Source: Hawksworthiomyces lignivorus (lineage: Eukaryota > Ascomycota > Sordariomycetes > Ophiostomatales > Ophiostomataceae). Taken from it: 64,000 nucleotides of DNA. Below the pieces are notes generated by a model. That model did no database searches. It was not told the origin of the DNA and saw only the letters and a list, made by a program, of their open reading frames with translations. The stretch spans positions 558,001-622,000 of the forward strand of contig NTMA01000002.1 in assembly GCA_002917075.1 (NCBI GenBank), read 5' to 3'. Shown here piece after piece: positions 1-10,561 of the stretch (position 1 is its first letter; each line of letters starts with the position of its first letter). A program made the translations under genes and the position numbers.

Positions 1-771
1 CCTTCGCATACGGCGTGCTCTACCTGTTGTTCAACACCATTCCCATGGTCTTCCAGGAAGGTTATGGCTGGAGCATCGGCATTACTGGCCTTGTGTACAT
101 CCCATTGGCTCTCGGGTAAGATTTCTCCTGCGGCTCTCGTTCTTTATTCGACGTTCCGTCTTTAGGGCTGACTGTGCTGACGCGTCTCTAGATACTGCGT
201 TGGCCTATGGGTGTTTGCGCGCTTCTCGGATCGGAGCGTCGTGCGGCTCACCAAGAACAATGACGGCGTGTACGAGCCGGAAATGCGTCTCGTCGACTGC
301 ATTTACTATGCATGCTGTCTGCCCATTACCTTTTTCTGGTACGGCTGGGCGGCTGACAAGAAGGTCCATGTGAGTAGTCTTCCTAGTGCCCCCCTACCAG
401 CATTTACCCGCCATGTCGCCCTTTCTCCGCCTTCGAGTCCTGCCCAGCTAATTGAATGCAAACAGTGGATTGTCCCTGTCCTGGGCCTGTTCCCCTACGG
501 ATTCGCCGTCATCGGCATCTGGCAACCCGCGCAGGCGTTCGTCATCGACAACTACGGCCAATACGCGGCCAGCGCCACGGCCGGCTTCACAGTGCTGCGG
601 TCGATCGTGGCGGCGTTCCTGCCGCTGGCCGGCCCAAGCATGTACAGCAGCCTCGGCGTCGGCTGGGGCAACAGCCTGCTGGGGTTCATCTGCGTCGGCC
701 TGATCCCCGTGCCGCTCCTGATCTATCGGTATGGCGCAGTCCTGCGGAAGAAATACCCACTGAAGCTGTAA
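1..771 (+). CDS. MFS multidrug-type transporter, 3' end (partial)
   Basis: This is the C-terminal part of a major facilitator superfamily transporter of the fungal DHA1 drug:H+ antiporter type, a plasma-membrane exporter. The 5' end lies outside the window. Exons are 1-115, 192-369 and 466-771; introns 116-191 and 370-465 are GT-AG. The reading frame starts at base 3, and 198 residues are visible. They include the helix-loop pieces FAYGVLYLLFNT, GYCVGLWVFARFSDR and WIVPVLGLFPYGFAVIGIW, and near the C-terminus AAFLPLAGPSMYSSLG followed by GWGNSLLGF, a strongly conserved end in this family. The protein stops at LRKKYPLKL with a normal short cytosolic tail. The substrate cannot be told from this part. 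It is transcribed towards the lactate dehydrogenase gene. Confidence 0.9.
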
Positions 772-1140
772 CAAAAGGCCACAAATAGATGGAGAGAGAA
801 GACGATGGTAGGATAGAGTAGAGATCTTGCATTGGGCGTAATGGAATTCACTAAAAATTGGGTTTACTTTGTGTTTCACAGGAGATGGCGAGATTTTGGA
901 TTCGCTAGCAAAAAGGCATCGAATGCGCGGAATGTGATAATAATAGATTCGTACGACAGAAATACCGAGAAAGTAAAAGCAATAGAACTAATTTTGACTT
1001 GTGAATCGCAAGACCAGGATCTATGTACGTTACATTGAAAAAAAAATCTATACAACTTTGACTCTTCGCTTCCAACCCTCTCCGCCTCATCTCTTCTTCT
1101 TGTTCGGATCGCTTTTTCGCTCAGCCCACTCTTGCCCTCC
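772..1140. other. Convergent 3' intergenic region
   Basis: This 369-base stretch lies between the stop codons of the MFS transporter (+) and flavocytochrome b2 (-). It should hold both 3' UTRs and polyadenylation sites. It is AT-richer than the flanking exons. I see no ORF of its own. Confidence 0.7.
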
Positions 1141-2682
1141 TTACAGTTTGCTCTTCGATTGCGGCGTCTGCAGCGGGTCGTAGGCCTCGCGCCCCAGGAA
1201 GTCCTCGGGCACGCCGTTGGGGTGGCTGGCGAGCGACCGCACGTCGACCAGGTCCGGGCTGAGGTCCTGGACGTTGGCGACGCCCAGCAGGCGCATGTCC
1301 ATCTCGAGCTCGTCCTTGAGCAGCTGCATGGCGCGGTCGACGCCTTCGAGGCCGTAGGCGGACATGGCGTAGAGGAAGGGGCGGCCGATGCCGACGCCCT
1401 TGGCGCCGAGGCAGAGAGCCTTGAGAACGTCGGTGGCGCGGCGCACGCCGCCGTCGATGTAGATCTCGAGGCGGTGCTCGAGGCCGCGGGCGCGCAGGAT
1501 GGGCATGGTCTCAGCGAGGACCTCGAGACTGGAGGGGGCATAGTCGAGCTGGCGACCGCCGTGGTTGGAGAGCACGACGCCGTCGACGAGCCCCGTCTCG
1601 GCGGCGCGCACAACGTCCTCGACGCGCTGGACGCCCTTGAGCACGATCGGCAGGCGCGTGACAGAGCGGAACCAGGGTAGGTCGGCCCAGCAGAGGCTGG
1701 GGTCGATAAAGCTGCTGATGGCGCGCGCAGCGCCCTGGGACTTGTCGGTGGCATGCCCCTCCTTCTTCTGCACGGCGGAACCGCCACCGTCGCTCTCGCC
1801 CAGCGCGGTCGCCTTGGCCCGCATATCCTTCTCGCGGCGGCCCAGCTGCGGCGCATCCACAGTGATGAACAGTCCACGGCAGCCGCGCTGCTCAGCGCGC
1901 TGGATAATGCGGCGCGTGACCTCGCGGTCGCGGTTCACGTACAGCTGCAGCCACTGGCAAGGGCTGCCGGGTCCTTCGCAGGCGTCCACGATCTCGTCAA
2001 ACGAGCAAGAGGCCAGCGTCGGGATCATCTGCACGACGTCGTGCCGCGCCGCCGCTCGCGTCAGCACCGTCTCGCCCTCCGCGTGGCCCAGCTTGCCCAG
2101 CGCCGTCGCAGTCACATAAAAGGGCGCTGCCACGCGGCTGCCCAGCATGGTCGTGCCTAGGTCGATGCGCGCTACGTCCACCAGCACGCGCGGGCGGAAC
2201 CACACCCTCTGGAAGGCCGAGCGGTTCTCCCGCAGCGAGATCTCGTCATCTGCCGCGCTCGAGTAGTACGCCCAGGCGCCGCGCTTCATCACGCGGCGTG
2301 CCACCGCCTCGAAGTCGGTCAAGTTGTAGCAGCTGTCCACGGGTGGCATGCGCGCCCGTGCCTCCTGGATGGCGGCGTTCTCTGCCAGCTCGGCCTCCTC
2401 CTCAGGTGTACGCTTCCGCGTCTTCTCGGCGGCCACCACAGAGGCCATGTCAGCCACGGGGCCCAGGTGCTTGGACTTGTCCAGGTACTTATCGAGCGTG
2501 TCGGGAGGATGCACCGGATCGAAGGCCGCCGTAGCATCGCGACCTGCGTACTTCAGGATGATCTTGTCGCCACCCGGGTGCTCGGGCAGAAACTCGGTCA
2601 CGTCGTACACGCGGCCATGCACAATGACCCAGCAGGACTCCCGGTCCTTGTGCTTGGCGATCTCCTGAGCGGTCAATTCCAT
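1141..2682 (-). CDS. CYB2: Flavocytochrome b2 (L-lactate dehydrogenase, cytochrome)
   Basis: This intronless gene encodes 513 residues: an N-terminal cytochrome b5-type heme domain (about 1-90) fused to an FMN-dependent alpha-hydroxyacid dehydrogenase (about 125-500). The family oxidises L-lactate to pyruvate and passes electrons through heme to cytochrome c. Visible evidence: heme ligand His35 in EHPGG and His58 in FDPVH, with the 23-residue spacing seen in yeast Cyb2; FMN-domain blocks YYSSAADDE, TATALGKLGH, YVNRDREV and TVDAPQLGRREKDMR; the active-site block LSNHGGRQLDY with base His and substrate-binding Arg; and the phosphate-binding block IYIDGGVRRATDV followed by GVGIGRPFLYA. The start at 2682 begins the b5 domain directly. 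The frame stays open upstream, but that part is not b5-like. The chosen protein has no obvious mitochondrial presequence, unlike yeast Cyb2, so it may be cytosolic. A related (S)-2-hydroxyacid oxidase activity is possible. Confidence 0.93.
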   Translation of the reverse strand: MELTAQEIAKHKDRESCWVIVHGRVYDVTEFLPEHPGGDKIILKYAGRDATAAFDPVHPPDTLDKYLDKSKHLGPVADMASVVAAEKTRKRTPEEEAELAENAAIQEARARMPPVDSCYNLTDFEAVARRVMKRGAWAYYSSAADDEISLRENRSAFQRVWFRPRVLVDVARIDLGTTMLGSRVAAPFYVTATALGKLGHAEGETVLTRAAARHDVVQMIPTLASCSFDEIVDACEGPGSPCQWLQLYVNRDREVTRRIIQRAEQRGCRGLFITVDAPQLGRREKDMRAKATALGESDGGGSAVQKKEGHATDKSQGAARAISSFIDPSLCWADLPWFRSVTRLPIVLKGVQRVEDVVRAAETGLVDGVVLSNHGGRQLDYAPSSLEVLAETMPILRARGLEHRLEIYIDGGVRRATDVLKALCLGAKGVGIGRPFLYAMSAYGLEGVDRAMQLLKDELEMDMRLLGVANVQDLSPDLVDVRSLASHPNGVPEDFLGREAYDPLQTPQSKSKL

Positions 2683-3902
2683 CGTTCTCTTTTTTTCCGT
2701 TGGCTGTCTCCTATGGTTGAGCACCACTCTTGCTAGTGTACAGAATAGGCTTCCGAAGAAACAGACGGGAAAAATACAGTGGCGGGAACGCCAATGCAGC
2801 TGACCTGAAGCTTGACGTATGACTCCTTGTGACAAGAGATGATAGGCCGGCCACTGAGAAACGAGAATGCTCGAGGTAGAACCCAAATACTGAAAACGAA
2901 AGATTGAAGTAAGAAAGGAAGAAAATTGAGCAGGCAAGCAAGAATGTAGCGAGGGAGAAAAAGTTACAATTGCACAAACAATCAAGCTCACATACCAGGG
3001 AACATCTTCTCGCGCTTACAAGCTGCGAGTAGCCGACGGCGACTTTCGGTCCTGCGGCCGTCCACCCTTTTAACGACTTTTCTGGTTATGTGGAGTTCCG
3101 ATTTCCATTTTGCGGGGTTCAGCAGGATGTTGTGGGCCTGGCATCGCTCTCCAAAAGAACAAGTGACCAGCCATTTCGTCTCGATTGAAAAGCTCCAGCC
3201 AAGTGTGCCCACCGGTGGCTACGGGGGAGAGGAATGTAACTTGTGGAGTTACTGCATATTGTATTCATATTGCAGGCTTATGTGTATACATTTCGTATCT
3301 GGCAGTAGCTTGCGTGTGCGTTTTAGACCGCTATCACGCCGTCTATCTGTTTTTTTGTACACCTGAGTCGTAGTGCGTCGCTATACCAGAAAGGGAAACA
3401 TTACCAAATTCGTGAAAGAGCCAAAAAGCCCTGCAAAACCACCAAAAATCTCCAACAAATAGGTCCCGTTTTTCAGCGGGGACCCCAATATGATAACAAG
3501 ATGGCACTGTAATGTTCTTTTCCCCAGAGACTAGTCTAATAGATGTATGTACCAAAAAAAGACATATATACCAAAAAGGAAATTATTCTAAAAGAGGGTT
3601 TGTAGAAAAAAAAAAAAAAGGTGTATGTTTACAGAAAACTCGCTCAAAAGGGGTATAATACGGGGGGCTTCGTCGTCGAAAACATGATAAAGAAGGGCTG
3701 TCCACACAAGATCACCTCGGGAACTCAGTAGCAGTTGCTTCTGCGCAGAACGAACCCAAAAGGGCGACCAATGATGTAATATACAGCAAGAATGGTTGAA
3801 GATAAGCACAAATTATGCGAAGAAAGACGGCAGAGGATAGGATAAGACTCGATAATTTTGCCGTATAAAAAAAAATCGAAACAGTGCTCGGCGTCCCTGA
3901 CT
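2683..3902. other. Promoter/leader of CYB2 and 3' flank of SH3-like gene
   Basis: Both flanking genes run leftwards. The stretch should therefore hold the CYB2 promoter and 5' UTR (from 2683 rightwards) and the 3' UTR of the next gene (from 3902 leftwards). An inverted CCAAT box lies at about 2791, near 110 bases upstream of the CYB2 start. An A-rich run is at 3607-3620. No supported ORF. Confidence 0.6.
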
Positions 3903-6900
3903 TTAGCGACTGGCTGATGTCGACGAGCTGGATACGCTGAGAGGCCGCCGCGGCCCTGGTGGGCTGTTGTGGTTGTTCTGACTGCGGAATCTTGACAGGA
4001 AGCGGCCGCCGCTACCTCGATCCTGACTGAAGATGCTGGCTGCATCGCTTGCTTGTGGCAGCTCTTTCAGCGAGTTCGGTTCAATGTGCGACTGTGGGAA
4101 GTAGCCCCATTCGCCTCGAGAGTTCGTGCCAGCCCAGCACCAGTGTCCAGCATACGAATCTATAAATAACAGTGGCGTAAGTAAATGCTTGGGCTGGAGA
4201 GTGCCGAATTATGGAAGGAAAGTGAAGGAGCAGTGGAGACGTATACATACAGACGATATTGGAGACGGTTTCGTTCTTGGTGAGCCGCAACCACTCGCTA
4301 TTGCGGTAGGGGCCAGCTGTTGCCCACTTCCACCGCACCGTGGCACGCAGAGCGCTTGTTCCCTGCGTGCGGATCTCGTTCCTGGGCGGCGTATCGAGCC
4401 TCACAGCTTCGGCTGGGAACGGACCGCGGACGTTGTCGTACCAGCCCACTGCCCATTCGCCCTTGTATCGAAGGGGGAATTCAATACCCACAATCTTGGA
4501 GCCTGCTGGGAATTGAATCGGCACGACGCCATCGTATGGCCGGCGGAGAGTCCCGTGCGACTGGCGGAAGGTGTCGATGGCCGTGCCCGTTGGAAGCTGC
4601 AGCAACTCGCGGCGGATGCCCTCTAACTCAGAGTGCTGGGGAGGCAGCGTGAAGTGTAAGTCGTAGTTGTTCTGATATTCTGGCGGGCGCTCTGGTCCGT
4701 CGATGACAGTCACGCCAGGGACCTGGGGTAGTGGCCGCGGGTGGCGAGCAAGATGCGAAAACAGCTGGGCCTGGCTGAAGAAGACTGTAGCGTCGCTCTC
4801 CTCAAGCGTGCGGCCTTCTTGCAGGCAGAACAGACAAGCGTACAGCTGGTCATCCACTTGTTTTGCGGGAAGGTGGCTCTTGGACAGAAAGCGCAGGCGA
4901 AAACCGATACCTTGCATCCGGTAGTTGGCATTTCCTACAGTTTTTGTTAATTAAGACGACGTAGGAGAAAATGACACTGAGAATTTATGAAACTCACGTT
5001 GATTAGTGCGATCCCTCTCCACCTCTGTCCACTGTAACTCATAAAAGCAATGCGTGCACTTTGCAGCATACGTCCCGGCCCCACTCATGGACAGCTTCTT
5101 AACCTGTCGTACACCCGCAGCACCGCGTTGCACATCTCTTGCACCCTCACAAAACCCCTTGAGCAGGTGGAAAGAACTTGCCGGGCCAATGTTGCAGTCG
5201 GCAGGACGCGGATGCAGGATCGGACTGCTAGACGAGGCTGCGGCCGCTGCGTCAGACCCATCCGCTGTCTCAACAGGAATGAGGCCCGAGTCAATGATAA
5301 CCGGGTCTACAGGCTCAAGGCCAGGTTGTTCCAGGGCCGGCTGTGGCTGTACAATAGGGGCTGCAGCAGGATCTGGCACGCTCCCTGAGGCAAATGATGC
5401 CATTAGATGAGCTGCAGGCTCTTCGTTGGGAGATGCAGGGACCGCAGCTGGAGGAGGAGCAACTGGACTGATGGGGTCAAGGGCGGATTCGCGTTGCGGA
5501 CCAGCGAGTCCATTCAGGTACGAGTCGTAGCTGAAAACCGAGCCGGTGGTCGAGCTCGCTGTTGATGCCGTCATTGTGCTGCTTTGAGACTGTCGCTGCG
5601 TCTCCAGTGAGATAGTGTACGACGGCCCGGGCAGAGACTGTCGCTCTTGTTGCGACGGTAGGGTATTCTGCGCCCGTAATTGCTGCTGTGATAGCAGGAG
5701 CGATGCTGTAGAAGCACTAGGCACAGCGACTGGTGCTGGCGGCACCGATTCTGGATTCGCGGGTACAGTATTAGGAGAAGGGTGCGTCGATGTCGGCAAG
5801 CGACGAGCTTCTTGTTCTGCCTGCCAAGCATCTACGCCGTCATCTAGACGCCGAGGTATAGACTGAGGAGAGATAAAAGAAGAAGTGGATGAGGTGGTTG
5901 ATGGAGCCTGGACGCTGGAGGTGATGGCCGCTTGAGCATTCTCGGTCGCCACTGTCGGAGACGGCAGCGTGGGCGAGTCGGGCCGTGTTGAAACGCGACG
6001 GCGTCTTTCTATTGCAGCCGCTTCTCCGCTGGCCCCATCTACGCCGCTCGCCAGATGATTATTGTCTGTTTCCTGTGCTTCTGGGATCGTGCTGACTGGG
6101 AGCCGAATTCCAATCTGCCATGGGTTTGTCAACGGCGCTGGTGGAGCAGGCGCTGGTGGGGCAGGTGGCGGCTGAAGAGGCTCTGGTACGAGTACGGTAG
6201 GAGATACAGTTGAAGCCATAGATTGCCGCGAACCGGTTCGAGAGGGCACGCTTGGGGCTGGCTGCACGCCGCCGTTATATCCTAGATCTGGTCCGCTCTG
6301 GATGCCCATAAATGGTGGTGTTTCTGTCTGCTGAGGCGCTTCAGGATCAATATGGACAACTGTGTCGAACCGTTGCACACTAGGCAGAGTGCCAGACTCA
6401 GCACCGTCCGAACGCGGGCTCCTGGTCACAGAGCCACTCGGGTAGCCGGTAACAGTCTGTCCACTTGTGCTGCTGCCTCGCAACCCATCAATTCCAAGGC
6501 CTTGTGGAACAGGGAATGCATGAGGCAGGGATGGCGTGGCTGGTGTGACTGGTGCAGATACTACTGGCGTCTGCGGCAGAGGGGCTGCAAGCTTCATGCG
6601 CTTGAGAATGGGCATGATGCTCAAAGTGGTCTTCTTGACGCACTCGCCGAGGTCCTTGAACTTCTCGGCATCAAAGTTCTCAGGATCCGTATAATCGTCA
6701 AAATCATATATAAGCTCATTGAGTGCATCGATTTGGTTGGCGATCTCATCTAGTCAAGGTTGTCACAGCTAAGTTAGTCCTGCACAAGGAGGAGGGGTAA
6801 AAAGAGGGCAATACGCGCTTACCGTTGTCTTTGAGAGCGGCGACGAAGTTCGTCCCGTATGATGAGAGCTGGCGTCGAGCAATAGGTTCGATAGCCTTGC

Positions 6901-7039
6901 GCGCACGCTGACCCTCTTTCAAAAGGCCCTGAGCAGCCTTGAGCATGTCAGGGTCCTGGGCACTATCAGCGACATTCTGGGCCTTTTCGACGATCTCGGC
7001 AAAGGGGCCGAGAAGAAGATAGTCCACCTCCTCGTCCAT
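3903..7039 (-). CDS. Conserved fungal Pro/Ser-rich protein with two C-terminal SH3-like modules
   Basis: Four exons on the minus strand (7039-6823, 6749-4998, 4934-4251, 4159-3903) encode 969 residues; all three introns are GT-AG and restore the frame. The N-terminal 130 residues look helical and charged. Residues about 130-560 are low-complexity and rich in Pro, Ser, Ala and Gln. A Cys-rich part follows with CTHC near 638, CLFC near 692 and a downstream HLARH, a possible zinc site. Residues about 790-845 (VVPIQFPAGSKIVGIEF, then GWYD and GPFPAEAV) and about 850-925 (YAGHWCWAG then GEWGYFPQSHIEP) match the SH3 pattern of a Trp/Gly turn followed by G-x-F-P. I recognise it as a family found across filamentous ascomycetes but know no assigned function. 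A role as a peptide-binding adaptor is inference from the SH3-like ends. Confidence 0.82.
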
Positions 7040-10000
7040 AGTGAGCAGAAGCACGGGGTGTAAGTATGAAGGAGGAGAAGAAGACGGAGAAACAGATAGC
7101 GGCGAATTTGTACGCGAGAGTGAGAGATATGAGAATGCCAGAATCCGCGGCGGAATCCGGCGATGTCTTTTGGCCGCTGGAAATCCTCAATTTTAGCCCC
7201 AGGCGATAGGAGCTGTTGTCTCCCCGGAGCACTGGCGGGCAGCTCTGTGCCCGTGCACCGGTTAGACTGACCAAAGCAGGAGCCACTGAGGCACGCGATA
7301 GGACCAGGGGCCCCGACTTTGAGAATCAATAGATGTTAATAAAGCGGCAGGAGGAAGAAAACTAGAGGCGAGAGAACAGCCCAAATAGGCAGGCGAAAAG
7401 GTATGAGCAGTTCAGCAACCGTTGATTAGACGCTCGAATTGGATGAAGTCCTACGCTAAGCATGGGAGATCAAAGCGAAATGGCCAGAGATACTGGGAAG
7501 GAGAGAAGGAGACTGAGAAAGGAAAGAGTGGGAGAGGAGAAGAGGAACAAATGCGAAAAAAAGAAAAAGCGGGAGAATAATAAAGGAAGGAAAGAAGGAA
7601 GGAAAGAAGAAAGAAGAAAGAGAAGGGAGAGCAAGACCTGGCAAAAGAAGAAAAAAAGAAGAAAAGAAGGTCGAGGAAGGAGAAGCTGCCGTAAAAATAC
7701 AGAATTACAGCCAAGATGATAGGCAAGGCGAAGAAGTAAGGGAAAGAAAGCCCCTTCACCCCTCTTGCTCTTCTTTGCTCTTCTTTTTCTATTGATGAAG
7801 GTAAGAAGGGGAAGAAGAGGAAAAACGGGTGGTACGTAAGTAGGACACAACACGGTACTGCTTGTATTGCTTCCTGCACCTCGTCTTTCAGCTCCAGCTC
7901 CCTCGCAAGCTTTTTAAAATGAGATACCGGAGTTGGCGAATACGGCGGTATAAGTCGGAGCCTAGCCGGTCAACCTGTTTTTGACAAAATATCTGCCTCT
8001 CAGAAGAAACAGTCATGGGGGTTGTCTCGTAATGGGAATTATTTCTTGGGACGAAAAAAAGAAGGCAAGATGAAAGGCATGGAAGCATAACAGAACACAG
8101 AGATTACGCATACACGTTTGTACAGACAGAAAAAGACAGGCCGCAAGGCGAGGGGAGAGCTGTCCCCCTTTGGGGGAGACTGATGGACATGCGCCTCTTT
8201 TCCCTGTCCTCAAAAAGCCTCCCCACCTTTCCTTTTCTGCCTGACGCCTCCACTCCTCTCCTTGGTAGACCCCTCCGTCGCTAGATACGCCAGCTAACCA
8301 GTATCCAGAGCGGCTGTCTGTCTGTACTCTGTCCGCCTAGGGCACGTCGCCTGTTTTCCGTGAAGCACGTTCTACCTCCCCCCTTCCAGCTGGGCATACT
8401 ATCTTCATCGTACGGATTGCGTCAAGCCGAAAGCAGCCTAGACAGTGACGGCACTTCCGATAGAGTTCCAAAGGAGATGGAACAAGAAAGAACAAAATGT
8501 ATGAATTGAAAGAAGACGAGTGTACGAAAAGGAGCTCACCTTTCCCAAAGAGTGTGATGCAGCTGCTGGACAAACAGTTTAAGGCAAGGGAAGCGAGAAG
8601 CAAGACGGCAAAGGTTCGATATACGCTCGACCGCCAAAGGCGCCTTCGTGCAGGATGCATTCGCCAGCACTATCACTATTGCTGTCTCCATTAAGCCTCA
8701 GGGTATTCTGCCAATTGAAAGAGAGGCAGTCTCGTGCATTGAAGCCGGGCAAAAATTCAAGAGGCAGAGTCAAGAGCCAAAATGGAAAGGCGTTGTCTCG
8801 TCACAGCGAACAGGAAGAGAAATGTGTGCATATTAGACTAATGAGGCTAGCATTAACACCGACGCCATACGAACAAGAAGCAAGCCCGGCGTTGAACTTG
8901 ACCACTGGACAAACGGTAGATGGTGGCATGCGGTTTGCAGCATGGAGCATTCTGTCTGGGGCGGAACATGCGCATGTGGTATGCGAGACACGACGAATCC
9001 ACAGTGGGCAGGACGAACACTGCTCAGAAAGGCGCTTTGCTGGTCTTGCGAGGCTGTGCAACAATATCGCTTGCACCGCATTCTTGGACGGGATCTCAGC
9101 GCCAGCGGCAAAAGAATGCCCCCTTTGTCCAAACACGGCCGCTTCGACTGAAGGTTACAGCACATTCTCGAACCAGCAACGACACCAAGTTCTGTAGGGA
9201 TGAATACGGACAATCGGCAACACTAAAAGAGGGCTGTGGACAAGGAAGCAGCCAAGCTGCTCGTAGCGACGATGTAAAAACGGCTTCCGCGTGCTAGCAT
9301 GGAATAATGCAGTGTGGGTGCCCGCCCAGCTGCTCAGCCTCTTCCAAATTTGCTCTGTCTAGGCGAGATGTTCTGGTGCTCAATTGTTCTTGATCTAGCT
9401 TGCTGCCCGAGACACGCAGCCCAGGGACAGCACCCCATTGGCCGCCCAAAGCCCTGTGAGAGACAGACCCGGATAGGCGGCTAATAAGTGAGCAAGCACC
9501 CAAGTCTAGGGAGGGGTACGGCACCAAATAATGCGACATTGGCTCCCACATTTCATGGTGTCATCAGGTACTCGAGCCAAGTCACTGCTGAAATTGGTGC
9601 ATACACAGACTCTTCTGTACAGGGGAGAGCTTCAGGTACTGGTGCTACCTTGCTTGCTTTGGTCTTCTGCAACTCCAAGCTCAATCGAGGGCGCCCGCCA
9701 GAAACTGACGACTCCTGCAGCCGCAAGACAGCACACTGTCGTGCTCGCGTGTACACGTACATGTGTCGGTATGAATCTCTGGAGCGCTAATATACGGGCT
9801 CCTCCTCCATGTGCCCGCCCTTATCTGACTTTTGTTCGTTACTATCCCCGTCCTTAGCGTGTAATCTAACTAGGAAACTCCCCCTTGGAGGTCGCAGAAA
9901 ACAGCGGGTACAGCAACTCAAAAACGCCTCGTCTGTGCATCTGGTGGAAACGGCTAATGCCTAGTGTCCAGCGACTGCCCAAGGCCAAGCCAGACATGTG

Positions 10001-10561
10001 CATTACGTCAATAATTCGTTTGGCGATGCGATGCGATCGGAAAATGCCATGTGCCAGTTGCCTGGCGTTTCTTGCCGCTCAGTTGACGCAGTCGATCTGG
10101 GGACCGACGACAGACTCAGATACCGACTCGATGTCTCATTTATGACCATTCCCGTCGACCTTCTCCTTGTATTGCAGCCTCCCCCTCCCCCCTTTCCCCA
10201 TCTGTTTCCGTCCCGTTACCGTCCGCCATGCATGCTTCGAAAGCAACTGCACCACTGAAAATAGACTCAATACAGGCAGCAAAATCATCAGCACGTGTCC
10301 TTTGCCAAGGACGACAGGCAACCGTGCGCTTTTGCTGCTATGATACCTCTGACGTACATATATTGACCGTCCCCTGCCAAGTCGGGATTTTTTACAATAG
10401 CTCTAGAACCCAAAATTGCTCCACCTATTGGGTTCCCTCTGCCGTAGCTGTTGTTCCAATTGCTCTGCGTAGGACTTCACCACACCCTCTCCTACTTCGC
10501 TTCCAGGCTGCGGCTCCCTTGAGGCAAAATGATGCTTGCTACGTCACCTAGGAGATAACAT
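7040..10561. other. 3.5 kb gene-poor intergenic region
   Basis: This stretch separates the SH3-like gene start (7039, -) from the TMEM16 stop (10562, -). Its left part is the likely promoter and leader of the SH3-like gene. It contains a 200-base purine-rich tract on the + strand, so the leader is pyrimidine-rich on the sense strand. The longest ORF, 180 codons on + ending at 9197, has no recognisable motif and atypical composition. I do not support it as a gene. No tRNA, transposon ends or direct repeats were seen. Confidence 0.6.
7480..7690. repeat. Purine-rich (GA) tract
   Basis: About 200 bases are almost wholly A and G on the + strand, with short repeated units such as GGAAAGAAGGAAGGAAAGAA. 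Read on the minus strand it is a CT-rich tract about 440-650 bases upstream of the SH3-like gene start. Such tracts are common near fungal transcription starts. Confidence 0.7.

Noticed and set aside
876..1877. 333-codon minus-strand ORF in a second frame of CYB2
   Set aside because: Ala/Ser/Arg-rich overlap frame of the GC-rich CYB2 gene, no motif.
8655..9197. 180-codon + strand ORF in the 7-10.5 kb gap
   Set aside because: No motif, poor start, no splice pattern, composition unlike neighbouring proteins, and an equally long ORF overlaps on the other strand.
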